From Gordius sp. MW1 (taxonomy: Eukaryota > Nematomorpha > Gordioida > Gordea > Gordiidae): a stretch of DNA of 64,000 nucleotides. This document shows, in pieces, positions 1 to 11,221 of this stretch. Location: NCBI GenBank assembly GCA_964036665.1, contig OZ038533.1:20627692-20691691 (forward strand). Direction: 5' to 3'. Made by a program: the position numbers and the translations under genes. The notes below the pieces were generated by a model that ran no database searches, was not told the DNA's origin, and worked only from the letters and a program-made list of their open reading frames with translations. Every line of letters begins with the position of its first letter. Position 1 is the first letter of the stretch.

Positions 1-69
1 AATTTATTAATAATTTCTATTTAAGATTTTGAAATGATTAATTCTTCTTGTACGATTATAACCCCGCAG

Positions 70-138
70 ACTTCGATGAACGTGGGTAAAAATGTTCACG
101 GTTATTTTCTCGCCGGCAGAACTATCTCTTGGATACCG
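70..138 (+). CDS. SGLT exon 1 of window
   Basis: This exon encodes 23 residues containing [13 protein letters not shown], the end of the first visible loop and the start of the next helix. It has a CAG acceptor and a CCG|gttt donor, and both ends are in phase 0. Earlier exons are outside the window. Confidence 0.88.
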
Positions 139-3100
139 GTTTACATTTATTTCCCCCAAATTTACGAATAAATAAAACTTAAACTTTCTCTAATATTATA
201 AAATTATTTTAAAAATATTTTAGAACATACAAACTAATTAATTACCATCTAGCTTCTTAATATGATTGTGACCTATTATTAACAGTTTAAGATTAAGGAA
301 TTTATGCACATTTATAATTTTTATTCAGACCTTAATTGTAAATTTTGCACTTAATATATACCAAGGTTGGTGCATCACTTTTTTCCAGCAACATAGGCAG
401 TGGCCATTTTGTGGGTTTGGCCGGGGGTGCTGCGGCCAGTGGCCTTGGAACAGCTGTTTTTGAACTTAACGTAATTATGTGTTTTTATTAATCTCTTTAT
501 TTTTACGAACTATTTCATTAATAAATACCTATATTTTAAAGGATTTTTACCCTCGTAAATACCTATATATTTTTTTTCATTTCCTAAGCTTATATAATTC
601 TCAATTTTAAACCTGATGATGTCATCCAATTTCAATTTGTTTGGGAGAACATTAATAGAATTAGTATTTTATAGCTTTAGCGTAATCAAACCACTGCAAA
701 AGTTACAAGTAATAAGATTAGAGGAGTTTGGAAAATATAATTGATGATTATTACATTTTACTTAGAATGTCTTTTCACATTTTTGGAGTGAATTATGAAA
801 TAAACAATTCGTAATCTTATACACTTTAAATGTCATTTTACAGTGTTATTTTTGCATTGCTTTAGGCCCTATTCGTCGTACTTATCTTAGCTTGGGTCTT
901 TGTACCCGTTTACATCGCCTCAGACGTAATATTTTTTATCCATTTTTTGCATTGATAATTTGAATTTTTAAAATTAATTTAAATATTGATAGATTGTTAA
1001 CATATTTTCATGCTAAATGATCCACAATAATTTTTGGTTATTCTGCTTGGATTCACATTTTAACAATTTCGAAAGACTAATTTCTCTGTTTAACGCATCT
1101 AAATAATAAACATTAATTTTAATTAAATTAGATTATTCAATAGTTCTGGAAATTTATAGTAATTCAAAACAATAAATAGAAACAAATTTTGAAATATGAT
1201 AGGTTTACACTATGCCAGAATATCTGAAGAAACGTTTTGGGGGCCAAAGAATTCGCATGACCTTATCCATGATATCCTTAATCCTTTATATTTTCACAAA
1301 AATATCGGTTAAACTCAATTTATTGCACATATAATTTCAACTTTTTTTTCTTAATTATAAATTTTTAAACCAAATCATAAAAATTATTTTCATAAGACAT
1401 TTATTAAATAGATATCTTCGTTAAGATTATAATACTATAAAGTTTTGAGCTGTATCATAAAATTGTTCACATATTAATAATCTGTATCTTGATGACATTT
1501 TAGGCTGATCTATTTGCAGGAGCTATGTTCCTGGAACAAGCTCTTAATTGGAATCTCTATTTGGCTATTGTTATATTGTTAATCGTTTCTGCACTATTCA
1601 CTATAACAGGTTATTAATAATGATTAGCTAATATTATTTATGAATATTATTTTTATTAATTAGTATTAATATTGAATATTATGAATATTATTCATATAGG
1701 CGGTCTAGCTGCCGTGATATATACAGATACCATGCAAACTGTTGTCATGCTGATTGGCGCCTTCGTCTTGACTGTTTTAAGTGAAAATGATTTGTGTTAA
1801 TTAAATTGTAATTTTCATGTTTTGAATTCTAAGACTTCAAAACTTATTGGGTTCAATACAAACATATGTACATCCCCCATAAACACTATGTTATTTAAAA
1901 ATTGCTTAATGGCAATCATTAGTTACGATTGGACCATTTCATCTAACCCATTTTAATTTTGAAGGAGCAAAAGACTATTATAAGTGGAAACAAGTTTTGT
2001 AAAAAATAACGAAAAGAAATCATTGGCCAATAAATAGAACGGGATGATTTAAGATTTTTTAACCCCTTCCCAATGGAAAATCTTTAAACCCAACTCATCC
2101 CAATACAAGATCATTTTTATTTAAAATTGTAAGCGTTAGACTTTTAAAATGGTTGAAAAGTATAGAATCCATATGATTTTTATGTTTGTTTAGTAAAACA
2201 AAATTTGCCACTGATCAGGAAATTCATAAGTAAAAAAAGAAAAATTGGCTTTGATATTTATAAAGCAGAAAAGAGGGAAATTAGTATTGTAATCCCCATA
2301 AAACAATACCTTCTCACTTTAAAATGTGTAAAATGACGGCTTTTGCCTTTCAAGTAAAATTTAAGGATCTTGATCAAGGAGGCTCCATGTAAAAGTTATT
2401 TAACTTTAAAGAGAAAATTAATAGTTACAAACATAGGTTGTCCAAATTTATTATTTTCTAAGGCATACATCTTACAAGCAGTCCAATTATCATCCATAAT
2501 ATATCCCATATTTTTGTAACTGAAGTGGAGACAGTTATATAAATATATTCTAAAAAATCGGCATTTAGTCATTTTTTTTTGTTTGTATAGGTTTTATAGC
2601 GGTTGGAGGATATGGAGCAGTAATGGAAAAATTTTATTACGCCCTTTCTAAAAGTGCGATTTACAGCAATAATACATGCGGAGTTCCTCCGAAAAATTCG
2701 ATGAAATTACTTCGGGGCATGAATACGGATTTACCTTGGACTGGTAGTGTTTTTGGCTTAACCGTTTCTGCTGTATGGTATTGGTGCTCGGATCAGGTTT
2801 TTATTTTTATAACTTTTTTTATACAATTGTTTCTTTTATAACCTTGTTAAAAGCAGGAAGGAATAATATTTTATAAATAAATTTATGGTTATATACGTCC
2901 TTGTATAATGGTATGGTTTTATTTTTGTCTTTTATAAGTATTTTGTCGCGCAATAATGGTTTCAAAATTAATATAAAAATTGACACTCTGCTTATTATCT
3001 TTCGTTTAAAACAAAACCTTGAGGAAACTACTGTTTAACAAATATTGAAAAGTGAGTGCTATAATTTTATTTAATTACTAAAAGCATTACAACGTTTTTC

Positions 3101-6100
3101 TACATATGTACATTGCCTTTTATTTTATTAATGTCAACTTTTATCAATACAACTTTATTTAATTTACAGTAATGATTTTTGAACTATGTAGGTAATTGTG
3201 CAAAGAACACTTGCCAGTAAAAATTTTAGCCACGCTAAAGGAGGTTGCATACTGGCTGGTTACCTCAAAATTTTGCCCGTCTTTCTTATCATATTCCCTG
3301 GCATGATATCTCGTATTCTATTTCCCGGTTTGTAAAGGATTTTTGCAAATCTTATAAGCACGCAAATAATTTTATTTGAGAGATGATTTCGTAAAAAGTT
3401 TTAAAATGCTAAAAAACTAGAAATTTGTATTTAAGGCGTTGAATTATTGGAAAGCCTTTTTTGTTTTATAGTAATTCATATATAATTTTGGCATTATTTC
3501 CTAAACTTTCGTGCCCAAAATATAGTTATTCTGTATTTTAAAATTTAAAAATAGATATTGTGGGCTGCTCCGACCCGGATGATTGCTTTAAAAAATGTGG
3601 AATGCGTTACGGCTGCACTAACATAGCCTATCCTCAATTGGTTTTGAAAATTATGCCAGTTGGTAAGTCACCTTTAATTATAGACTTACAAACTGCTAAA
3701 ATTTTCACCAATCTTGAACATCTACCTAATTTTCATTGTGATATAGATTGTATTAGTCAATAAAAATCATTGATTTTATAATATATAATAACGCAATTTT
3801 TCCAATTTAACAATTTTATAGATCATTTAAACCGTTAGATGGTGCTTTAATAGTTATTTATATGTAAGAATGCACTTTTGTATGCACCACCTCTATAGTT
3901 TGAGTTCAAAAGGCTGAACTTAACTAAAATAATATCTTAATGGTTTGTATGTAAGACATAGCCAAGACCATTATAAAAATTTTCTAAACATCTAAATTAG
4001 ATGCTCAAGTTTGTTGTTAAAAAAATAAAGGAGGAAAGGGGTCAAGCAGTGTATTCCTCTCACGCGTTTTATAATTAGAATTACTTTTATTAAAATCGTA
4101 ATATTTAATAATCATAAATGCTTTAATCTATATTAGATATCATATAATTGTACCAACAGCTAGTAAAAGCTCTAGAAATTAAAACATTTTAACTATTTAT
4201 AACATGGTGATATGATTGTACAAGCGGAGCTCCGAAATTAAATTTGATGACATTTAATTAGTGTTGATGCTCGAATTGGTTGTGCTTGTATTGTGCTAAA
4301 CCTGGTAATAGGCATGTAGGGGTTAAAGTCTACTTTATTACTAAATATGGAGTAAGTTTATAATAACCAAAAGTTAGAGTGGTGTATTATCGTTAAGCAT
4401 TAGTTTATATATAATAGTGTAGAGGTTAATATGAATAACATTGTTAAAACGTACGGTATTCAATTATCAACTTCGATGTCCCTTGTATATTCAAAATTCA
4501 AATTATAATGAAGGGTGTAAATAGTGATATCCAAATAATAAAGGTGCGCCCGTATTCTAATTAGGGAATACTACATTATCCCCCTTCCACTAAAGGCACA
4601 TATCTCCTACCATTATCAGCATACGAGCACATGCTGCTTAATATCCGGTTACTAACACGGCAGATTAAAGTTGCTATGGTTGCTGGTTGAGAAAGATATA
4701 ACTAACCGGGCATTTGGCAGATTGGATTGATATAAACCGTGTTATCGAGCAGGGTTCTTTGAAACTATATGGTTTTTATAGCGTATTATTATAATTAGTA
4801 TTGTTGGCAGCTGACATATAATGCTAATCAATATTTTTTCAATCATGTATTAATTTAAAAAATGGTGATAAAATAATTAAAAACATATTATAAAGAACTT
4901 TGCCCCCTCCCTTTTTTTTGTTCCGTTGGTTTGCCCCCCCCCCTATTTTTTACCCTCCTTTTCACTGGAGTAGAGGGGGGTGATTTGCTCCCCCCCCCTT
5001 TTTTACCCTCTTTTTCACCGGGGGGGGGGGGGAGTAATTTGCTGCCCCCCTAATTTTTATCTTCTTTTTTATCCAAGGGGGGGGGGGGGGGGGGAGGGGG
5101 TGATCCGCCACCCCCTATTTTCTACCCTCTTTTTCACCCACCCCCTTATTTTTTTCCCTCATTTTTACCGGCCCTCCTTATTTTTTATCCTCTTTTTTAC
5201 CCGGGGGGGGGGGGATGTGATCTGCCACCCCCTTATTTTTAACTCTCTTTCTTAACCGGAGGGGGGGGGGGGAGGGTGATTTGCCCGCCCCCCTATTTTT
5301 TACTTTCTTTCTTAACCGGGGGGGGGGGGGTAATTTGCCACCCTCCCTTATTTTTGTCGAGTGGTTTGCCTCCCCCTTATTTTCTACCCTCTTCCCCTTA
5401 TTTTTACCCTCTTTTTCACCCGGATAGGGGGGGGGGGGTTGATTTGCCCCCTCCTTTTTTTGTCCCGTTGGTTTAATCCTCCCCCCATTTAATTTTCTAC
5501 CCTATTGGGGGGGGGGGGGGTTTAAGGGTAAAAAATAAGGGGGGAGGGGCAAACCAACGGGACAAAAAAAGGGAAGGGGCAAATCACTGGGAGGGGGCAA
5601 CGTTATTTATAATATATTTAATTCTTTTATCACCATTTTTGGTTAATATATGATTGAAATAAAACTCGGGCCTTCGGCCCTCGTGGGAAGGGGGAGGGGG
5701 GAAGGGAAAGGGAAGAGGGGAAGGGAAGGGCGAACTTTTCTATACTCTGTATAAAAGTAGCATATTTGCTTTGCAATTTATGGGCGAGAAAGGTGGGAAG
5801 GGGCTAGAATGACTATAGGGGGGTATTAAATGCAAAATGATTAGTTAATTATTTATACAAATATTAAAACAGAACTAAATTTTAACGTGTATTCGTTTTT
5901 TTGCATCTGTGCAAAATGTGTCTTGTCACTTGCGTGGAAAGGGTTTGATTGGATGATCTTAGCGTCAAGGAAAGTAGCATAAAAACCATAAATTACCTAG
6001 CAAAATTAATAAGAGCTGTTAAGAACTAGTTCATTTTGAACTAGTTCATAGAACTAGTTCACTTTTTTCTGAACTTAGAACTGAACTAGTTACCTTCCAA

Positions 6101-9100
6101 AAAATGTGAACTGTGAACTTGAACTAGTTAATTTTTTTTAAGATTGAACTTGAACTTGAACTAGTTAGTTTTTTCAAATTCTGAATTGAACTTGAACTAA
6201 ACAATATAATTGAACTAGTTCATCACAAATATATTATTTAAAATAAGTTTATAAGAGGAGTTATTGTTTGTATATGCATCAACAATTTGACGTGCATTGT
6301 CTTCGCGGTTATTATACAGACATATAGAAACCGCGCATTTTTGATTTTAAAAACACAAAAAAATTTCTTGCTTGTTTTATTGTCAGCCAGCACTTAGTAA
6401 GATTTAGCTAATTAATGTGATTTATAAGAGCCTTAATTAGAAAAGATGGATATCAATAGTGATACGGGTATTTTCTCGGAAGTAGATAATATAATAGGAA
6501 CGAGTATAGAGGTGCATACTCACAATGGTTTTGATTTCTTAGATATAAGACGTGATAATTCTAATAAAGAATTAATTAAAGACTATATTAAACTCAATAA
6601 TACCTCATTTGATATATTTGATGAATTTCCAAATCTAAAACAAAATTTTTTTTATCAAATATAACGCTTGTCTCCCATCTAGTGCTCCAGTTGAAAGGCT
6701 TTTTAGTTTGGGAAAACTTATATTTGGAGATAAGCGTTCTTGTTTATTAAACGATATTGTGAAGGTATAAAAAAAATATTTTTATATTTTATTAAAGCCC
6801 AATTAACATCTAATTTCACATGATTTTTATTATAAATTATAATTGTAAATAAAGATTTTAAACATTGTATAGTTGATGCTTTTGTCATATATGAATATTT
6901 CCTTAAATTAGATTTTCAAATATATAATTAATAAACTATAAATTTTATTTAAAAATTGGATAGGATTCAAAAAAATAGATTTTAATTCAGGAATTATTTC
7001 CTAAAACCCCTTGGATTAGATTTAAACTTTATCATATTTAAAAAATAAACTGAACTTTGGACTGAACTTGAACTAGTTATTTTTGTCAAATTCAACTATT
7101 AACTTGAACTAGTTACATTTTTTCCTATATGAACTTGAACTAGTTACTTTAAAAAAATATGAACTTGAACTGATTTTTTCAAATTGAACTATGAACTTGA
7201 ACTAGTTTGTATCATAGATGAACTTTAACAGCTCTTATTATATTAATATTAATAATATTAAGCATTTAAAATATAATAAAAACAATTAAAAACCTACTTT
7301 ATTAATGGATAATTGTAAGGGTGGCTTATAAAATCAATTAAAAATTTAGAAACCCAGACAATATAATTAATAAAACTTAATAAAAAACATAAAAAGTTGC
7401 AAATATACATAATGGAGAATAATGAATTTAATTGAATAATAGTAATGGACTTGCGACGTAACAAGCAGCGACATGCAATAGCTCCGCTATAGCCTGTTAT
7501 GACCGTACACCTAAAATGACACAAGTATTGTAAGGATATCTTAAAAAATTTACAGGTGCGAAATTAAAACTTTTTCAACCACATCTTGGCCAAAGGTCAT
7601 ATTTTTGCATTGGTCAGCAGACAGCGGACAGTCTATAAATATATAAGAGTCAAAAAAACGAAAAAAAAAACTTAGTATCACAGTTTGGCCAATGGTCATT
7701 TTTTCATTGGTCAGCAGCCAGGATACGGTAAAAGTGGATATAAATTCATAAGAGTCAAAAAAACGAAATAAAAATTTTCGATTCACATTTTGGCTAATGG
7801 TCATTTTTTCTATTGGTCAGCAGCCAACGGACGGCCAAAAAGCCATTTTACCAATGGTATTAACAAGAACAATCATGTCAAAAAAACGAAATAAATACTT
7901 GGATTCACATTTTGGCCAATGGTCATTTCATTCCATTGGTCAGCAGCCAACGGACGGCCAAAAAGTCTTATTATCAATGGTATTAACAAGAACAGTATAT
8001 TAATTTAAACTAAAAAAATAAAAAAAAATTTGGCTTCTCTGGGATGTAAACCCACATCAGGAGAGGCATAAGCTTTTGTAGGGGGGGGGCACAGGGACCC
8101 ATATCATTAGAGGCATAGGCTCTGCTAGGGGAGGGCATAGGGTAATTGTCAATGTTAGCCAAAAAAACGAAAAAAATAATTTCGATTCACATTTTGGCCA
8201 ATTGTCATTTTTTCCATCGGTCAGCAGCCAGCGGACGGCCAAAAAGTCATAATAGCAATGGTAGTAACAGGAACAATCATAATAGTCAAAAAAATGAAAT
8301 TCATTGGTCAGCACCCAACGGACGGCCAAAAAGTCTTATTATCAATGGTAGTAACAAGAACAATCAAAAGAGTCAAAAAAAACCCGGGATTCGAACCCAA
8401 AAACTAGTTAAATTAATAATAGCAATTAATAATAAAAGTAAACAGCGTCATTCGGTGCAAGACATTTCGGTGCAAGACAAAACATTCGGTGCAAGACACC
8501 GAAGAGCGTGACAAGACATCGGAAAATGGAAAGTGAGCCCATAAATTGCATAGCAATTAATATTGATTAGCATTATATGCCAGCTGCCAACTATACTAAT
8601 ACGCTATAATTAAATTTGCTAAAAACCGTATTTAGTTTCAAACAACCCTGCTCGATATCACGGTTTATATCAATCCAATCTGCCAAATCCGGTTAGTTAT
8701 ATCTCTCTCAACCAACTATGGCTGCTAGTGTTAGTTACCGGGGCAGCATGTGCTTGTTATGCTGATGGTAATGGGTGAGATGTATGCTACTACCATAGAT
8801 TATGGCTTTAGAATTTAAGCAAATTAACAACACTACATTTAATCATCTTATACAAATGGCCAAAATTTTCAAGAATCATCTTTTATTTTTTGAAATATTA
8901 TATTCGTCAAACAGGAGCCAAGGGATTAATGACAGCTGTTATGATAGCTGCCTTAATGAGTTCTCTGACATCAATTTTTAATAGCGCCAGCACTATTTTT
9001 ACCATCGACGTTTGGACTCGTATAAGGAAAAAAGCTTCAGAAACTGAATTGCTCATAATTGGAAGGTAAATTATAAGTAAATAATCAACTATTACTGTCG

Positions 9101-11221
9101 ATAGAGTATCTTTTAAGGTTAATTTTAAAGTAAACGTATCTAAGTTTATTTATCCAGATAGGTTATCCATTTCAAAATGTTGGTTTAAAATTTTGTCAAG
9201 TTCGTTAAATTTGCAATAACTTTATGAAATGTAAAAGTGTTAAATTTATATACACCTATGTAATGTAGCTAATTATGATAACGTGTAAAAAGCTTTTTGT
9301 GAGGTTTCAATATAATTAATGTTTTTTTGTATGGTTCAGGGTGTTTGTGATTGTTATGGTTGTTGTGAGCATCCTATGGATTCCTGTCATTCAAGGTTCC
9401 AAGGGAACCCGATTGTTCGATTATATTCAGAGTATAACCTCATTTTTAGCGCCGCCCATTTGTGCCATCTATGTACTAGCTTTAATGTGTCCCAGAGTCA
9501 ACGAAAAGGTAAAGAACATTCATGCATTTATTAATGCATTCATTCCTACAATGTTTTAGGGTGCTTTTTGGGGTTTAATAATGGGCCTAGCTATAGGTAT
9601 AACGCGATTTGTGTTGGAGTACTCATACCCCGACCCTGCATGCGGGTCCACTATAGATTTGAGACCACGAATAGTGACAAGCCTTCATTACCTCAACTTT
9701 GGAGCTTTGCTCTTTCTTGTTTCAGCATTTTTCATCTACGCCATTAGCATCATGACTGAACCCATCGACCCCAAATATGTTAGCTTTATTTTAATATCAA
9801 ATGAGAAATGCTTTATTAAAACACGAAATAGTTTGTATACCTATATTTGTATTAAGACTTTAAATATTATATTAAACTTATTCTGAAGTTATGACATAAT
9901 ATATAGTAATTCAAACTAATGTGCTAATGTCTTACTCTAACTACAGCTGAATCGATTAACATTTTGGACGCGGTATTGTAAAGAACCCTTGATAGAAATG
10001 CCTTCATCAGATATGAGAGAACAGGAAGATGCAATATTCAATAAAGATCACTTAACTAACGGTATAACCGAAAATGACCAGTACATGACAAGTATAAGAA
10101 TTTATTATGCATGATACATGACATATCCAAAAATTAAAAATTGAACTTGCTTTTAATCTAAAATGAGTGTTCGTGATCTGATACGTAAACATTGTTTTTT
10201 TAATGGCATATACGTATCGTTTATATTACATAATCACAACTTCAAGTACAGCGCCGCGCTTATTATACATCAGGGTAGAACAACCCTAGAGGGGCCGGCC
10301 AGACAACGAGTTTTTAAACAATACCTAAGCGTGGATAAGCAATTTATTTTTTGAACTTCAATTGTTTTAATTATGGATTAGGCCCATCCCGATTAAATTA
10401 ATGCACAATTATTTTTTTTCAGATATATTATGGTATGGAGGATGAATATTAGCCTTATAAATATTTTTTTTTCTGATAGGCCTGCATTCTTAAATGATAT
10501 CAATTACTAATTTTAAAAGATTTATCGCGCAACTAGTTACCTCCTTTAAAAATTTATTTACATATACAGATTTGCATTAACATATCTAAACCCTAATATT
10601 ATAAGAGAACTAATAAGTTAATCAATAACACAATATTCTATCCTCTTTATTTGTACGTTAAAATATATCTTAACCTAGACAAGATTCTAGGGTCAAGCCG
10701 GCCCTTGACAATTATGATCCACCGCTTGTAGTACCATGTACTTTAGTCTTATAAGATCATAGCGAAAAAGTATCCCAATTCGTTATAATAAAAATAAGAG
10801 CTTAATCATTTTTTTTCTTTCAGATAGCAAATCATTTATTTGACGTTCTTGAGCATCTTTAAGATTAAAACAATGTTTGCCATGCTTAACTATACCACCC
10901 ATTTTTATCTTAAATTGGTGATATTTTCTGGTTTAATGTATTTGTTAATAATTCCTTTTGTAAGTTTTTAACCTTATTTTATATTTTTGATTTAATATAA
11001 ATTACTAAGATACGTGGTGGAGAAATAACGCGGTCATTAGATTCTGTTGTGGCATACAGTCTGAAGAGGAATTAGCTAGGGAAAAGATGCTAGCTCGCAA
11101 GATGAGCATTCAATCCAGAGTAGATTACTTGGAAGAAAAAACATTTTGGAGAAATTTTGTAACTGTTAACGCCATTATTCTAATAATCGTGGGTGTGTTT
11201 TTGTGGACTTTTTACGCCTAA
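70..11221 (+). CDS. Sodium/glucose-type cotransporter (SLC5A/SGLT family), 5'-incomplete, 14 exons
   Basis: This gene encodes a sodium-driven solute symporter of the plasma membrane with the SGLT fold. Exons read by eye: 70-138, 366-470, 866-925, 1203-1307, 1504-1609, 1700-1780, 2591-2796, 3192-3327, 3555-3662, 8915-9065, 9340-9508, 9560-9778, 9947-10061, 11010-11221. They join in one frame to 613 residues plus TAA. Seen motifs in order: [56 protein letters not shown], a Cys-rich loop, [13 protein letters not shown] (sodium site 2 serines), FDYIQSI (the Gln that contacts sugar in human SGLT1) and a C-terminal helix ending in FYA. The Asn, His, Glu, Tyr-Trp, Lys and Gln sugar-site residues of human SGLT1 look kept, but the residue aligned with its Thr287 appears to be Ala. 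The start codon and first helix lie left of the window. Glucose, another sugar or myo-inositol could be the substrate; the exact paralog is not settled. Confidence 0.95.
366..470 (+). CDS. SGLT exon 2
   Basis: This exon encodes 35 residues starting [17 protein letters not shown] and ending FELN. The Asn and His of NIGSGH and the Glu of FELN match sugar-site residues of human SGLT1. The acceptor ataccaag lacks a pyrimidine tract. A better-looking cag at 386-388 would delete the conserved VGASLFS stretch, so 366 is chosen. Confidence 0.88.
866..925 (+). CDS. SGLT exon 3
   Basis: This exon encodes 20 hydrophobic residues ([20 protein letters not shown]), one transmembrane helix. The acceptor is tttag, the donor GAC|gtaat, and both ends are in phase 0. 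Confidence 0.88.
1203..1307 (+). CDS. SGLT exon 4
   Basis: This exon encodes 35 residues with the SLC5 signature [14 protein letters not shown], followed by a helix ending FTKIS. The acceptor is gatag, the donor TCG|gttaa, and both ends are in phase 0. Confidence 0.93.
1504..1609 (+). CDS. SGLT exon 5
   Basis: This exon encodes a helix pair beginning [19 protein letters not shown] and ending FTITG. The donor ACAG|gtta leaves phase 1, which fits exon 6. Confidence 0.93.
1700..1780 (+). CDS. SGLT exon 6
   Basis: This exon encodes [20 protein letters not shown], a strongly conserved SLC5 block. The donor TTAA|gtga leaves phase 1 and joins exon 7 as Ser-Phe-Ile. Confidence 0.93.
2591..2796 (+). 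CDS. SGLT exon 7
   Basis: This exon encodes the extracellular segment with YSNNTC (an N-glycosylation sequon), then [20 protein letters not shown] and SDQ. The Tyr-Trp pair of the sugar gate is present. The position aligned with Thr287 of human SGLT1 is Ala in SAVWYW. Confidence 0.93.
3192..3327 (+). CDS. SGLT exon 8
   Basis: This exon encodes [26 protein letters not shown] and [10 protein letters not shown]. The Lys of GYLK corresponds to the conserved sugar-site Lys. The acceptor is tgtag and the donor CCCG|gttt. Confidence 0.93.
3555..3662 (+). CDS. SGLT exon 9
   Basis: This exon encodes the Cys-rich extracellular loop ([17 protein letters not shown]) and [16 protein letters not shown], matching the NIAYP signature of the family. 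The donor gtaagt is strong. Confidence 0.93.
4601..4836 (+). repeat. Left arm of a long inverted repeat in SGLT intron 9
   Basis: This stretch of about 235 bases is the imperfect reverse complement of 8553-8790. Shared blocks include GATATAACTAACCGG, TTTGGCAGATTGGATTGATA and TATAATGCTAATCAATATT. The arms enclose about 3.7 kb of other repeats. They could be terminal repeats of one large element or two opposed copies of one small element. Confidence 0.8.
4836..5640. repeat. Foldback element with G-run and C-run minisatellite
   Basis: The ends are inverted: AAAAATGGTGATAAAA near 4858 recurs as TTTTATCACCATTTTT near 5626, and AAAGAACTTTGCCCCCTCCC is mirrored near 5590. The inside is an irregular tandem array of about 45-60 bases per unit. 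Each unit has a C run, TATTTTTACCCTC, a pyrimidine tract, then a run of 8-18 G and TGATTTGCC. At 5510-5590 the array turns to the complementary strand. The stretch can form hairpins and G-quadruplexes. Open frames across it are composition artefacts. Confidence 0.8.
5665..5865 (+). repeat. Dispersed purine-rich repeat W2, copy a
   Basis: The repeat starts with the hairpin GGGCCTTCGGCCC, followed by a GGGAAGGG-type purine tract, CTATACTCTGTATAAA, TTGCAATTTATGGGCGAGAA and AGGTGGGAAGGGG, ending near AATGCAAAATGATTAGTTAA. Five further copies lie at 32437, 51618, 52925/53762, 62215 and 63566. Confidence 0.85.
6010..7237 (+). mobile_element. Degraded hAT-family transposon
   Basis: The element is bounded by TAAGAGCTGTTAA on the left and TTTAACAGCTCTTA on the right, which are inverted. 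Both subterminal regions hold many copies of GAACTTGAACTAGTT in varied form, the usual hAT transposase-binding layout. Inside, at 6446-6770, is a remnant of the transposase C-terminus. I cannot find a clean 8-bp target duplication, so the edges may be slightly off. Confidence 0.82.
6446..6770 (+). pseudogene. hAT transposase C-terminal (hATC) remnant
   Basis: A 72-residue frame (start [13 protein letters not shown]) ends at 6664. One base-shift later the next frame reads [20 protein letters not shown] and [10 protein letters not shown], ending at a TAA near 6770. The [10 protein letters not shown] block is the hAT dimerisation motif (family form: SxxxERxFS). The N-terminal zinc finger and catalytic core are missing, so this is a broken, inactive remnant. 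Confidence 0.8.
7555..8535 (-). repeat. W repeat block in SGLT intron 9
   Basis: Several units carry TTTGGCCAATGGTCATTTTT, then CATTGGTCAGCAGCCAACGG and ACGGCCAAAAAGTC, in the orientation opposite to the 50-kb array. It ends with three copies of TTCGGTGCAAGACA (8452-8500) and AAATTGCATAGCAATTAA, the recurrent end motif of the family. Frames running across it are repeat shadows. Confidence 0.82.
8553..8790 (-). repeat. Right arm of the long inverted repeat in SGLT intron 9
   Basis: This is the imperfect reverse complement of 4601-4836. It ends about 125 bases before SGLT exon 10. Confidence 0.8.
8915..9065 (+). CDS. SGLT exon 10
   Basis: This exon encodes [40 protein letters not shown] and [11 protein letters not shown]. 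The serines of the SSLTS block form sodium site 2 in the family. The acceptor is caaacag and the donor GGAAG|gtaa. Confidence 0.95.
9340..9508 (+). CDS. SGLT exon 11
   Basis: This exon encodes a helix, then [20 protein letters not shown] and CPRVNEK. The Gln of DYIQS corresponds to sugar-contact Gln457 of human SGLT1. The donor is AAG|gtaaag. Confidence 0.95.
9560..9778 (+). CDS. SGLT exon 12
   Basis: This exon encodes [20 protein letters not shown], a short Pro/Cys loop, and a helix ending [12 protein letters not shown]. The intron before it is only 51 bases. Confidence 0.95.
9947..10061 (+). CDS. SGLT exon 13
   Basis: This exon encodes [20 protein letters not shown] and an acidic cytoplasmic loop ending HLTN. 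The donor AACG|gtat leaves phase 1, which fits the last exon. Confidence 0.88.
10062..11009 (+). other. SGLT intron 13
   Basis: This is AT-rich sequence. A 63-codon open frame at 10163-10354 has no recognisable family motif and is not needed for the transporter frame. I see nothing else. Confidence 0.6.
11010..11221 (+). CDS. SGLT exon 14, terminal
   Basis: This exon encodes [20 protein letters not shown], a basic stretch, then a last helix and TFYA followed by TAA. The family ends in the same way (helix plus a short YFA-like tail). The acceptor attactaag has a poor pyrimidine tract but is in phase with exon 13. Confidence 0.9.

Larger units (their letters stand above)
3663..8914 (+). other. 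SGLT intron 9, 5.25 kb, repeat-filled
   Basis: This is the only long intron of the visible gene. Between 3663 and 4600 I see only AT-rich sequence. After that come an inverted-repeat arm (4601-4836), a G/C-tract foldback element (4836-5640), a purine-rich dispersed repeat (5665-5865), a degraded hAT element (6010-7237), an AT-rich unique-looking gap (7238-7550), a W-repeat block (7555-8535) and the second inverted-repeat arm (8553-8790). Confidence 0.85.

Noticed and set aside
4980-5476. Frames rich in Pro, Gly and Phe
   Set aside because: They are translations of C and G runs in the foldback element.
10163-10354. An additional SGLT exon in intron 13
   Set aside because: The 63-codon frame lacks family motifs, and exons 13 and 14 join in phase without it.
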